Shown: piece after piece, positions 1 to 7,630 of the stretch | Layout: every line of letters starts with the position of its first letter | Position numbering within the stretch: position 1 is the stretch's first letter | Translations under genes and position numbers: made by a program | Notes under the pieces: generated by a model | The model's input: only the letters and a program-made list of their open reading frames with translations | What the model was told of the DNA's origin: nothing | Databases searched by the model: none | Assembly (NCBI RefSeq): GCF_001654835.1 | Contig: NZ_LXEP01000042.1 | Location: 1 to 42,546, forward strand | Source of the DNA: Buttiauxella gaviniae ATCC 51604 | GTDB lineage: Bacteria; Pseudomonadota; Gammaproteobacteria; Enterobacterales; Enterobacteriaceae | Reading direction: 5' to 3' | DNA: 42,546 nt

Positions 1-68
1 ACTTTCGCTGCTCCCGGCAGCTCAACCCTGACTTATGGGTAACGCTGGGGCAATTTATACCGGGAACA

Positions 69-122
69 AGGTCAAAACCGGTTCGGCTTTAGACTTTGAC
101 CTTCGCTTTTGATTTTGACCTT
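69..122. repeat. three copies of a TTTGACCTT word, one inverted
   Basis: AAGGTCAAA at 69-77 is a perfect inverse of TTTGACCTT at 95-103, and the same word recurs directly at 114-122. The first pair can form a 9-bp stem with an 17-nt loop. A further TTTTGACTG follows near 143. This could be a hairpin or a set of protein-binding sites; no known regulator is recognised. Confidence 0.5.
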
Positions 123-217
123 TGAGTCCGGCATAAATCGCCTCCATTTTGACTGTAAGGCCGGGTCGAGCCGTCAGGAACGGCGAGAGGTTGTGATCGC
201 CGGGAGCCGGGATTATT

Positions 218-240
218 AAGGGTGCTGCGGTAGCACCCTT
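218..240. terminator. hairpin downstream of the LysR gene, possible terminator
   Basis: AAGGGTGCT (218-226) and AGCACCCTT (232-240) form a perfect 9-bp stem with a 5-nt loop. It lies about 80 bases past the stop of the leftward LysR gene. Neither side has a proper T-run, so intrinsic termination is only possible, not clear. Confidence 0.4.
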
Positions 241-321
241 GATACGTTCACCGTTTCGGTAAGTACAGGGATCAATGAACGTTTAGTGAACGGAACCGTA
301 CGCTAACTCGCATAGAAATCC

Positions 322-1182
322 CTATTCACTTACTGCCAGCAACCCCCGCTTAAACGCCTCAATCCCCGCATGGCTTTCCTCCCCTGGCCGCAGCGCCAGA
401 CAATAACACGCCCCTGTCTTCACGCTCCCCGTGAAAGGCTGCACCAGCCTTCCACGATGCAAATCCTCTGCCACCAGTGTGGCATCGGCTATCGCAATGC
501 CAAACCCCTGAATCGCGGCGCTGATAGCCAGGTCCATAGTATCGAAGTGTTGATTTTTATTCATAGCAGGCGGGTTAGGGACGTTTTGCCCAAACCACAA
601 CGACCAGTCGGTGCGATCGCGCGTCGGATGAAGAAATGTATAACGACTCAAATCTTCAGGTGTTAAAGCGTTTTCAGGCAATAAATGCTGGCTGATCACG
701 GGCGTAAGCCGCTCCTCAAACAGCAATGCACCCGTTGTGGAAGGCTTGCCAAAAATAATCGCTGCATCAAAAGGTTCGTTTTTGAAATTCACGCCGTGTT
801 CAACGGTGGTGGTTAACGCAACCTGAATCTCTGGCGATGCAATTTCCAGTTGTACAAGTTTTGGCACCAGCCAGCGCATAGCGCAGGTCGGGGCTTTCAG
901 GCGGATCACACTGGATTTATGGCAGGCATTACTGGCGACATTCAGCAAGTGCTCAAAAGATTGCTGCAATTCCGGCAACAGCGCAGAGCCTTGCGGTGTG
1001 AGATGCAGCCCGCGGGCATGACGATCGAAGAGCGCATAGCCGAGCCATTCCTCAAGCGTGGAGATTTTGCGGCTGACGGCACCTTGTGTCAGACAGAGTT
1101 CTTTTGCCGCGCGAGTCAGATTCAGATGTTTGGCTGTCACCAGGAAAGCATCAACAGTATTCAGGGGGAAATTGCGCCGCAT
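322..1182 (-). CDS. LysR-family transcriptional regulator
   Basis: A LysR-type regulator of 286 residues. The N-terminal winged HTH contains the typical run from NLTRAAKELCLTQGAVSRKI to LGYALFDR; the rest is a periplasmic-binding-protein-like effector domain, as in GcvA/AmpR-like members. The open frame extends 12 codons further upstream to 1218. I choose the ATG at 1182 because it has a GGAG ribosome-binding site about 9 bases upstream and because family members usually begin MRRxLPxLN. It is divergent from the aminotransferase gene, with a 120-bp shared control region, so it most likely controls the aminotransferase/binding-protein operon and itself. The effector is unknown. Confidence 0.85.
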   Translation of the reverse strand: MRRNFPLNTVDAFLVTAKHLNLTRAAKELCLTQGAVSRKISTLEEWLGYALFDRHARGLHLTPQGSALLPELQQSFEHLLNVASNACHKSSVIRLKAPTCAMRWLVPKLVQLEIASPEIQVALTTTVEHGVNFKNEPFDAAIIFGKPSTTGALLFEERLTPVISQHLLPENALTPEDLSRYTFLHPTRDRTDWSLWFGQNVPNPPAMNKNQHFDTMDLAISAAIQGFGIAIADATLVAEDLHRGRLVQPFTGSVKTGACYCLALRPGEESHAGIEAFKRGLLAVSE

Positions 1183-1256
1183 TCGATTGCTCTCCGCTGA
1201 GCTATGAGTTTTTTGCATGGCTATTATGACAACAATTCGGTTGTGGTAGCAACCTG

Positions 1257-1279
1257 TTGCATATTGAATAGTTATGCAA
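1257..1279. promoter_or_regulatory. candidate LysR operator
   Basis: Perfect 7-bp arms TTGCATA and TATGCAA are separated by 9 bases. The site lies between the divergent LysR and aminotransferase genes, 23 bases before the aminotransferase start. It is a dyad of the general T-N11-A size used by LysR-type regulators. A further TTGCAT occurs at 1213-1218. Assignment to the adjacent regulator is inference. Confidence 0.5.
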
Positions 1280-1302
1280 ATCGCGTTTTAACAGGAGAGG
1301 CC

Positions 1303-2472
1303 ATGACTATGCAAACCCCGGTGCAATTTCGTTCAAAATTACCGGATGTTGGAACCACCATTTTTACTGTTATTGGCCAACTCTCGGCGCAACACAACGC
1401 CATTAACCTTTCTCAGGGTGCTCCAAACTTTTCGCCTGACCCAAAGCTGATAGCCGGTGTTACCAAAGCGATGCAGGATAACCATAACCAATACGCATCT
1501 ATGACCGGTTTCAGGCCGTTAAAAACCCTGATCGCAGAAAAGGTCGCTACGATTTACGGTTCAACGTATGACGTCGACGATGAAATCTTAGTGACTGCCA
1601 GCGCCAGCGAAGGGCTTTATTCCGCCATCAGCGGGTTAGTGCATCCTGGTGATGAAGTCATTTACTTCGAACCTTCTTTTGATAGCTACGCGCCCATTGT
1701 TCGCCTACAAGGTGCAACACCCGTAGCGCTGAAACTGGTGTTGCCCGATTTCACCGTCAACTGGGATGAAGTACGCGCGGCTATTACGCCTCGTACCCGT
1801 ATGATCATCGTAAATACACCACACAACCCAAGCGGGCAGGTGTTTAGCGCACATGATCTGGAAATGCTGGTGGAGCTGACGCGTAATACCGACATCATTA
1901 TTTTGTCCGATGAAGTCTACGAACACATCGTCTTTGACGGTGAGCGCCATCACGGCATGGCAACACATCCGGCACTGGCTGAACGCAGCGTTATCGTTTC
2001 GTCATTCGGCAAAACCTTCCACGTGACCGGTTGGCGTGTGGGCTATTGCCTGGCTCCGGCAGAATTAATGACTGAAATCTGCAAAGTGCATCAGTTTTTG
2101 ATGTTCTCTGCCGATACTCCTATGCAATATGCCTTTGCTGAATATATGGCGAACCCAGATACCTACCTGTCGCTGGCGGCGTTCTACCAACGCAAACGCG
2201 ATTTAATGCAGACACTGCTGGCTGAGTCTCCGTTTAAATTGCTGCCGAGCGCCGGGTCTTTCTTCCTGCTGGCGAAATTCGATCATTTCACTGATGAATC
2301 AGACAGCGAATTAGTAAAACGTTTAATTACTCAATATGGCGTCGCGACCATTCCGCTCTCCGCGTTTTATACCGACGGAACAGACAACAAGTTGATTCGT
2401 TTGTCATTTGCAAAAGATGAAGCTACGTTACGTGCGGGTGCTCAAGCACTTTGCCAGGTTAAGCCACGCTGA
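1303..2472 (+). CDS. PLP-dependent aminotransferase, YbdL-like (class I/II)
   Basis: A fold-type I aminotransferase of 389 residues, clearly related to E. coli YbdL, a methionine-preferring 2-oxo-acid aminotransferase. Visible active-site elements are NTPHNPSG (Asn175), SDEVYEH (Asp203, Tyr206), SSFGKTFH with the PLP lysine at 237, and the carboxylate-binding Arg in LIRLSF (366). The open frame starts at 1204, but the first well-placed start is the ATG at 1303, preceded by AGGAG at 1293-1297; this gives a length typical of YbdL. The binding-protein gene follows after 12 bases with its own GAGGT, so they form an operon. Substrate preference (methionine, aromatic amino acids or others) is inferred from family membership only. 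Its shared context with a binding protein suggests uptake and transamination of one compound or its oxo acid. Confidence 0.88.
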   Translation: MTMQTPVQFRSKLPDVGTTIFTVIGQLSAQHNAINLSQGAPNFSPDPKLIAGVTKAMQDNHNQYASMTGFRPLKTLIAEKVATIYGSTYDVDDEILVTASASEGLYSAISGLVHPGDEVIYFEPSFDSYAPIVRLQGATPVALKLVLPDFTVNWDEVRAAITPRTRMIIVNTPHNPSGQVFSAHDLEMLVELTRNTDIIILSDEVYEHIVFDGERHHGMATHPALAERSVIVSSFGKTFHVTGWRVGYCLAPAELMTEICKVHQFLMFSADTPMQYAFAEYMANPDTYLSLAAFYQRKRDLMQTLLAESPFKLLPSAGSFFLLAKFDHFTDESDSELVKRLITQYGVATIPLSAFYTDGTDNKLIRLSFAKDEATLRAGAQALCQVKPR

Positions 2473-2484
2473 TACGAGGTCATA

Positions 2485-3261
2485 ATGAAAAAAGTTTATG
2501 CGTTAAGTTTGTTGGTTGGGATGTGTGCGTCATTCTCGGCATTCGCAGCAACCGAACTGCGCTACGGCGTGGAAGCGGAGTATCCACCGTTTGAAAGCCG
2601 TAACTCGGCGGGCGAGCTGGAAGGGTTTGATATCGACTTAGGCAACGCGATTTGTAAAGCGGCGAGCCTGAAATGTTCATGGGTTGAAACGTCTTTTGAT
2701 GCGCTGATTCCAGGGCTGATGGCGAAGAAATTCGATGCAATTAACTCCGCAATGAATATCACCGAGCAGCGCCGTAAAAGTATCGACTTTACCCAGCCAA
2801 TTTACCGAATTCCATCACAGTTGGTGGGCAAAGCCGACAGCGGTATGGAAGCAACGCCTGCTGGACTGAAAGGTAAAACTATCGGCGTTCTGCAAGGATC
2901 CATTCAGGAAACTTATGCGAAAGAACACTGGGAAAAAGAAGGCGTAACAGTGGTTTCTTATAAAGACCAAAATATGGCGTGGGGCGATTTGCTCAATGGC
3001 CGTATTGATGCGTCTTTGGTGATGTCAGCAGCAGGTCAGGCAGGCTTCTTAAGCAAGCCGCAGGGCAAAGGTTTTGGCTTTATCGGCAAGCCGGTAAGCG
3101 ACGATACGATTCTGGGTAGCGGTATTGGCTACGGGTTGCGTAAAGGCGATGAAGCGACCAAAAAACAGCTTGATGCCGCTATCGATAAAGTACGTGCTGA
3201 TGGCACGATTACCGCACTTGCCAAGAAGTATTTCCCTGGTATCGATGTAGCCGTCAAATAA
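2485..3261 (+). CDS. periplasmic solute-binding protein, HisJ/ArgT-like, with altered ligand pocket
   Basis: A 258-residue cluster-3 binding protein with a signal peptide (cleavage about residue 21, after FSAFA). It aligns throughout with HisJ/ArgT: AEYPPFES, GFDIDLGNAI, ALIPGLMAKKFDAINSAM, ITEQRR, GVLQGS, GRIDAS and RADGTITALAKKYF. The Arg that binds the ligand carboxylate in HisJ is kept (Arg96). At the position of the HisJ Asp that binds the alpha-ammonium, this protein has Met180 (GRIDASLVM), and two pocket serines are replaced (SAMN in place of SSLS). No permease or ATPase gene is adjacent, so it must borrow a transporter or act in sensing. It is probably co-transcribed with the aminotransferase. 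The ligand is unknown; loss of the ammonium contact argues against an ordinary L-amino acid. Confidence 0.85.
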   Translation: MKKVYALSLLVGMCASFSAFAATELRYGVEAEYPPFESRNSAGELEGFDIDLGNAICKAASLKCSWVETSFDALIPGLMAKKFDAINSAMNITEQRRKSIDFTQPIYRIPSQLVGKADSGMEATPAGLKGKTIGVLQGSIQETYAKEHWEKEGVTVVSYKDQNMAWGDLLNGRIDASLVMSAAGQAGFLSKPQGKGFGFIGKPVSDDTILGSGIGYGLRKGDEATKKQLDAAIDKVRADGTITALAKKYFPGIDVAVK

Positions 3262-3270
3262 GTGTTCTCC

Positions 3271-3346
3271 AGGTCGGATTAGCGTAGCGACATCCGACAC
3301 TGCCTGTGTAAATGGAGGATGGCGCATTCGCTTATCCACCCTACAA
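3271..3346. repeat. REP/BIME-like pair of palindromes
   Basis: GTCGGAT (3273-3279) pairs with ATCCGAC (3292-3298), followed by a second related unit around 3314-3345 (GGAT...ATCC...CCTAC). Related single units recur at 5193-5218 and, more loosely, at 34844-34885. This is the arrangement of enterobacterial extragenic palindromes after operon ends. Confidence 0.65.
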
Positions 3347-3493
3347 ACCCCACCCCGCAAATTTTGCGTAAAGGTCTGTGTCTCCGATTGGTTTTTCAGT
3401 GATTTTTGTCTAGAGTGTGCGGTCTAGATTTTGCCGCTGTTCTGCCTCTTGTGGGGGCGAAACACATCGACAATGAAGGACAATTTTTCAGGC

Positions 3494-5149
3494 ATGAACC
3501 GCAGACGTTTTATCAAAGCCTCAATGGCTCTCGCCGCTGTCAGCGGCACAACTTCAATTGCCACGCTCTTCTCGCGTGCAGCTTACGCGGCAGAGTCTGA
3601 AATTGCCGATGGTCGCACCACCGCATTCGATTTTTCTGTGCTCCAGTCAATGGCCCATGATTTGTCGAAGAAACCGTGGGTTGGCAAACCGCGTCCGTTG
3701 CCGGACACACTGGCAAACTTAACTCCACAGGCTTACAACGCGATTCAGTATGATGCTGAACACTCGCTGTGGAACAACATCGAAAACCGCCAACTTGATG
3801 TGCAGTTCTTCCACGTTGGTATGGGCTTCCGCCGCCGTGTACGCATGTTCTCCGTAGATGCATCCAGCCATCAGGCACGTGAAATTCACTTCCGTCCTGA
3901 GCTGTTTAACTACAACGACGCAGGTGTTGATACCAAACAACTCGAAGGCCAGATTGATCTTGGTTTTGCCGGTTTTAAAGCATTTAAAGCACCAGAACTG
4001 GCGCGCCGTGACGTGGTTTCTTTCCTCGGTGCGAGCTATTTCCGTGCGGTCGATAATACATACCAATATGGGCTTTCAGCGCGTGGCCTTGCGGTAAACA
4101 CCTATACCGATCAGCTGGAAGAGTTCCCGGACTTTACCTCTTTCTGGTTTGAAACCGCGAAAGCGGGTGACACGAAGTTTGTGGTCTACGCATTGTTAGA
4201 TAGCGCAAGTGTCACCGGGGCGTACAAATTTACAATCAGTTGTGAAGCTGAGCGCGTGGTGATGGATGTCGATAATCACCTGTATGCTCGTGAAGATATT
4301 AAGCAATTGGGCATCGCGCCGATGACCAGTATGTTTGCCTGCGGCACTAACGAACGCCGTATGTGCGACACCATTCACCCGCAAATTCATGACTCCGATC
4401 GCCTGGCTATGTGGCGTGGAAACGGCGAATGGGTAACGCGTCCGCTCAATAACCCACAGAAGTTGCAGTTCAACGCTTATCTCGATAACAACCCGAAAGG
4501 CTTCGGTTTGCTGCAACTCGACCACGAGTTTGCAAATTACCAGGACATCATGGGCTGGTATAACAAGCGCCCAAGTCTGTGGGTTGAGCCGCTCAATAAG
4601 TGGGGTAAAGGCGCGATTGGGCTGATGGAGATCCCGACTACGGGGGAAACGCTTGATAACATCGTCTGCTTCTGGCAGCCGGAGAAACCGGTGAAAGCCG
4701 GTGATGAGCTGGAATTCAAATACCGTCTGTACTGGAGCGGTTTGCCGCCTATTCAGTCGCCGCTGGCGCGAGTTTACGCGACCCGCACCGGTATGGGCAG
4801 TTTCCCGGAAGGTTGGGCACCTGGCGAGCATTTCCCTGAAAAATGGTCACGCCGTTTCGCCATTGATTTTATCGGTGGTGATTTGAAAGCTGCGGCACCG
4901 AAAGGTATCGAGCCGGTTATCACGCTGTCTAACGGCGAAGCCAGACAGATTGAGATTTTGTATGTCGAGCCATTCGACGGCTATCGTATTCTGTTTGACT
5001 GGTATCCAACAGATGACTCTACCGACCCGGTAGATATGCGAATGTTCTTGCGCTGCCAGGGTGATGCCATCAGTGAAACCTGGCTGTATCATTACTTCCC
5101 ACCAGCACCGGATAAACGCAAATACGTTGATGACCGCGTGATGAAGTAA
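3494..5149 (+). CDS. opgD: glucan biosynthesis protein D (OpgD/MdoD)
   Basis: A 551-residue periplasmic protein that helps shape the backbone of osmoregulated periplasmic glucans. It matches E. coli OpgD nearly throughout and is exactly the same length. It starts [11 protein letters not shown], a twin-arginine signal (RRRF) with cleavage after AAYA, consistent with Tat export. Well-conserved stretches include [49 protein letters not shown] and TRTGMG...[13 protein letters not shown]. The frame is open back to 3431, but the ATG at 3494 agrees with the E. coli start. It is transcribed alone: REP-like DNA precedes it and an intrinsic terminator follows at 5156. Confidence 0.97.
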   Translation: MNRRRFIKASMALAAVSGTTSIATLFSRAAYAAESEIADGRTTAFDFSVLQSMAHDLSKKPWVGKPRPLPDTLANLTPQAYNAIQYDAEHSLWNNIENRQLDVQFFHVGMGFRRRVRMFSVDASSHQAREIHFRPELFNYNDAGVDTKQLEGQIDLGFAGFKAFKAPELARRDVVSFLGASYFRAVDNTYQYGLSARGLAVNTYTDQLEEFPDFTSFWFETAKAGDTKFVVYALLDSASVTGAYKFTISCEAERVVMDVDNHLYAREDIKQLGIAPMTSMFACGTNERRMCDTIHPQIHDSDRLAMWRGNGEWVTRPLNNPQKLQFNAYLDNNPKGFGLLQLDHEFANYQDIMGWYNKRPSLWVEPLNKWGKGAIGLMEIPTTGETLDNIVCFWQPEKPVKAGDELEFKYRLYWSGLPPIQSPLARVYATRTGMGSFPEGWAPGEHFPEKWSRRFAIDFIGGDLKAAAPKGIEPVITLSNGEARQIEILYVEPFDGYRILFDWYPTDDSTDPVDMRMFLRCQGDAISETWLYHYFPPAPDKRKYVDDRVMK

Positions 5150-5155
5150 TAGCTT

Positions 5156-5188
5156 AAGCCCCGTTATAAATACGGGGCTTTATCTTTT
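5156..5188 (+). terminator. intrinsic terminator after opgD
   Basis: AAGCCCCGT (5156-5164), a 7-base loop, then ACGGGGCTT (5172-5180), followed by a T-rich tail (TATCTTTT). It starts 7 bases after the opgD stop codon. Confidence 0.85.
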
Positions 5189-5192
5189 GTAG

Positions 5193-5218
5193 GTCGGATA
5201 AGTGCAGAGTCATCCGAC
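5193..5218. repeat. single REP-like palindrome
   Basis: GTCGGAT (5193-5199) is inversely repeated as ATCCGAC (5212-5218). It is the same word pair as in the 3273-3298 unit and sits between the opgD terminator and the end of the hicB-like gene. Confidence 0.55.
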
Positions 5219-5222
5219 AGAT

Positions 5223-5585
5223 TCACTTTAGTTTCATCTGCTTGCTGAGCATTTCAACAATATAGCTATTTACCGACATGCGCTGTTCGGCGGCGGCAAT
5301 CGCCAGGCGTTCGCCAAATGACTCGGGGTAGCGCAGAGTAAAGGTTTTGATCTTCTCTTCGCGCTCATACGGCTCAATGCCGCTTTCTTTGCAATCCGCT
5401 AGATACGCTTTCAGCGAAATCTCACCTTCCTGCATCAAGCCCTTAGCGCTACCTGCCACAAAATCGCAGTAGCCTGAAAGCCCGAGAAATTTGCCGCGAA
5501 ACAGGCTGATTTCAGGAACCCAAGTGATTAACGCCGGTTGGCCGCCAATCACCATTGTATTTGGAATTGAATGTGAATCCGTCAT
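5223..5585 (-). CDS. HicB-family antitoxin-like protein, no HicA partner
   Basis: A 120-residue protein with the HicB-family layout. A degraded RNase H-like segment (FRGKFLGLSGYCDFVAGS, GLMQEGEISLKAYL, GIEPYE) is followed by a C-terminal ribbon-helix-helix-like segment (TFTLRYPESFGERLAIAAAEQRMSVNSYI). Antitoxins of this family bind DNA and neutralise a HicA RNase. No HicA-sized ORF lies on either side: opgD ends 70 bases away on one side and the hpxO terminator is on the other. The start is set at 5585 because GGAG lies 7 bases upstream; the frame continues to 5615. It may be a solitary regulator or a relic of a toxin-antitoxin pair. Confidence 0.75.
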   Translation of the reverse strand: MTDSHSIPNTMVIGGQPALITWVPEISLFRGKFLGLSGYCDFVAGSAKGLMQEGEISLKAYLADCKESGIEPYEREEKIKTFTLRYPESFGERLAIAAAEQRMSVNSYIVEMLSKQMKLK

Positions 5586-5656
5586 GGTGTTACTCCAATA
5601 CTTGCCATAGCCCATGAACCCTTCCGTGAAGTCAATTTATGAAGTCATGCTGGCAT

Positions 5657-5689
5657 ATAAAAAAATGACGTCAATTTCTGACGTCATTT
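5657..5689 (-). terminator. intrinsic terminator after hpxO
   Basis: Perfect 11-bp arms AAATGACGTCA (5663-5673) and TGACGTCATTT (5679-5689) around a 5-base loop. Read on the minus strand, the stem ends in a run of seven or more T before ATA. It lies 42 bases past the stop codon of the leftward hpxO gene. It also falls just upstream of hicB, so the palindrome could additionally serve as a HicB operator. Confidence 0.8.
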
Positions 5690-5730
5690 CTGGAACATCC
5701 TTCAGGATTTGAATGAAAGATTGTGCAACG

Positions 5731-6888
5731 CTACTCCAGCGGCCCACCGAGAATCGTTTCGCGCATGCCCGACAATACGCGCTCACCGGTTTCGCTTTTT
5801 AGTTCTTCATACCAGCTATGAGTGATGTTCATATCTTTACCGTGGGTCACATCGCAGCGTTTGCGCGCCTTGAGCACCAGGTCTTTTACGCGATACGCGC
5901 GTTTCTCCTGATAGCGTAGCAATGCATCTTCTACACCGAGAGAGTTGGTTTGCAGCGCGACGGCCAGTACAACGGCGTCTTCCATGGCAGCGCATCCGCC
6001 CTGGCCGATGTCTGGCGTGGTGCTGTGGCCTGAGTCGCCAAGCAGTGCAACTCGCCCGCGAACCAATTGCATAAATGGTTCAATATCATGAATTTCTATG
6101 CGATTAGTGGTGTCGGGGTTAATTGTGGAAATCAACTTTTGCACCGGATCTGCCCAACCAGAAAAATAACGGGTTAAATCGGTTTTTACCGTGCTGCGAT
6201 CTTCCGGCAGTCCTTTTTCTAATGGCACATCAAAGAAGAAGTAAAAACGATTGCCCGCAACAGGCATCAGCGACACACGTTTGCCTTCGCCGACAAATGT
6301 CGTCCACTGGTTGGCAGGTGCAATAGATTCATCAATATCGACCAGACCATTCCAATTAACGTAACCGGCATAGCGGCGCTCTGTCTGGTGGCCGAGCACA
6401 TAGGGGCGGATCACCGAATGGGTGCCATCGGCGGCGATTAACACATCACCTACTGCAACATGACCATCTTCAAAATATGCCCGCACGCCACCGTCAAACT
6501 CTTCGATACGCGCTACGCGCTTGCCAAACTGAATATCCGCACGCCCGTAATTATCAATCAGCATGTCTTGCAGTTCCGCGCGAGCCACCGGATAGGGGCG
6601 CTCGCCAACACTTTGAATTAAAGGATCAAGACTAAAACGTGTCAGGGTTTGGCCGTGGACAAATTCTTTGTAGGCCATATATTCCATCGGGCCGCCCAAT
6701 TGCTGGAGCTGCTCTTTCATGCCGAGCCAGTTGAGGCACTTCACGCCATTTGGCCAAATCGAAATTGCCGCACCAACCGGTTTGATTTCTTTGACCGCTT
6801 CATAGACTTCCGTTGTAATGCCACATCTTTTCAGGGCAATTGCCGCCGAGAGTCCACCAATGCCGCCGCCAATTATGATCGCTTTCAT
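5731..6888 (-). CDS. hpxO: FAD-dependent urate hydroxylase (HpxO)
   Basis: A 385-residue group A flavoprotein monooxygenase. It matches Klebsiella HpxO, which converts urate to 5-hydroxyisourate using NADH and oxygen. Visible elements are the Rossmann motif GGGIGG (7-12), the DG motif (AADG, 152-155) and the second FAD motif GDSGHSTTPDIGQGG (284-298). Arg204 (EGKR) lies at the position described as important for urate oxidation in HpxO. Length and C-terminus (ETILGGPLE) match the family. AGGAG lies 7 bases before the ATG. Unlike in Klebsiella, none of the other hpx genes (reductase, permease, HIU hydrolase, OHCU decarboxylase, allantoin genes) is adjacent. It is a single-gene unit between opgD and rimL. 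Confidence 0.92.
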   Translation of the reverse strand: MKAIIIGGGIGGLSAAIALKRCGITTEVYEAVKEIKPVGAAISIWPNGVKCLNWLGMKEQLQQLGGPMEYMAYKEFVHGQTLTRFSLDPLIQSVGERPYPVARAELQDMLIDNYGRADIQFGKRVARIEEFDGGVRAYFEDGHVAVGDVLIAADGTHSVIRPYVLGHQTERRYAGYVNWNGLVDIDESIAPANQWTTFVGEGKRVSLMPVAGNRFYFFFDVPLEKGLPEDRSTVKTDLTRYFSGWADPVQKLISTINPDTTNRIEIHDIEPFMQLVRGRVALLGDSGHSTTPDIGQGGCAAMEDAVVLAVALQTNSLGVEDALLRYQEKRAYRVKDLVLKARKRCDVTHGKDMNITHSWYEELKSETGERVLSGMRETILGGPLE

Positions 6889-7064
6889 CTAAGTCTCCTT
6901 TGGGTTACAAAGATGTTAAGCAATATCTATACCAGCATGTGAAGCAGCCCAGCACTGGCGCGAGACGTGCGTTAAACTGATTTGTGCATTGGTGGGGATC
7001 TTCTGTGGTGCAATCTATTTTTCTGCACCATTATTTTCCACAGATAAAAAGAAGGAGAGGGTGC

Positions 7065-7619
7065 GTGCGCGATTCTGAGAATTGGCAAGACGACGTGATT
7101 AATATTGATGACCACATAACACTTCATTCAATCAATGAGCGGTATGTGGATGAGATTTTTGCTTTGGTACAAAAGAACAAAGCCTGGCTACAAACAGCGA
7201 TGGACTGGCCGAGGTTCGTGTTGTCGGTTGAGGACTCGCGCAAAATGGCGCAGGGCAACTATATCCTCCATCATCGTGGCTACGCGAAAATGTTCCTGAT
7301 TTTCCAGGATGAAAAAATGGTAGGGGTGTTCTCGTTTAACCAGATAGAGCCGACCAATAAAACCGCCTATATCGGTTATTGGCTGGATAAAGATGTCCTG
7401 GGGTCGGGGATTATTTCGCGAGCTTTAGACGCGGTCATTCACAAGTACGCCCGTGAAGGCCTGGCCCGCCGTTTTGTGATCAAATGCATTGTCAGTAATG
7501 TCGCCAGTAATCAGGTGGCGTTGCGTAATGGCTTCCTGCTTGAAGGGCGCCTGAAACAAGCTGAGTTTTTAAATGGCGAGTTCCATGACCAGAACATCTA
7601 CGCGCGGATTATTGGTTAA
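7065..7619 (+). CDS. rimL: ribosomal protein L7/L12 serine N-acetyltransferase (RimL)
   Basis: A GNAT acetyltransferase that acetylates the N-terminal serine of L12, giving L7. The sequence follows E. coli RimL (NKAWLQTAMDWPRF, GYAKMFLIF, IGYWLD, GIISRAL, SNQVALRNGFLLEGRLKQAEFLNGEF). I place the start at the GTG at 7065: AAGGAG at 7052-7057 is ideally spaced (7 bases), and the resulting 184 residues are close to E. coli RimL (179). The frame is open to an ATG at 6984, but the intervening residues do not resemble the family. It is divergent from hpxO and convergent with ydcK, 11 bases away. Confidence 0.93.
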   Translation: MRDSENWQDDVINIDDHITLHSINERYVDEIFALVQKNKAWLQTAMDWPRFVLSVEDSRKMAQGNYILHHRGYAKMFLIFQDEKMVGVFSFNQIEPTNKTAYIGYWLDKDVLGSGIISRALDAVIHKYAREGLARRFVIKCIVSNVASNQVALRNGFLLEGRLKQAEFLNGEFHDQNIYARIIG

Positions 7620-7630
7620 CGCGACGGTTC

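Larger units (their letters stand above)
1..321. other. non-coding left edge with inverted repeats
   Basis: No convincing reading frame is visible on either strand in this stretch, which lies downstream of the LysR gene. It contains a cluster of TTTGACCTT words (listed separately), a GCCGT/ACGGC inverted repeat near 172-186, and a strong hairpin at 218-240. The composition and repeated palindromes look like a structured intergenic element or the decayed edge of something lying to the left of the window. I cannot name it. Confidence 0.5.

Noticed and set aside
1204-1302. N-terminal 33-residue extension of the aminotransferase
   Set aside because: It covers the divergent promoter region and the dyad, lacks a ribosome-binding site and does not resemble YbdL-type N-termini.
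4196-4831. Long open frame antisense to opgD (211 codons)
   Set aside because: It lies fully inside the well-conserved opgD gene, has no ribosome-binding site and no recognisable protein features.
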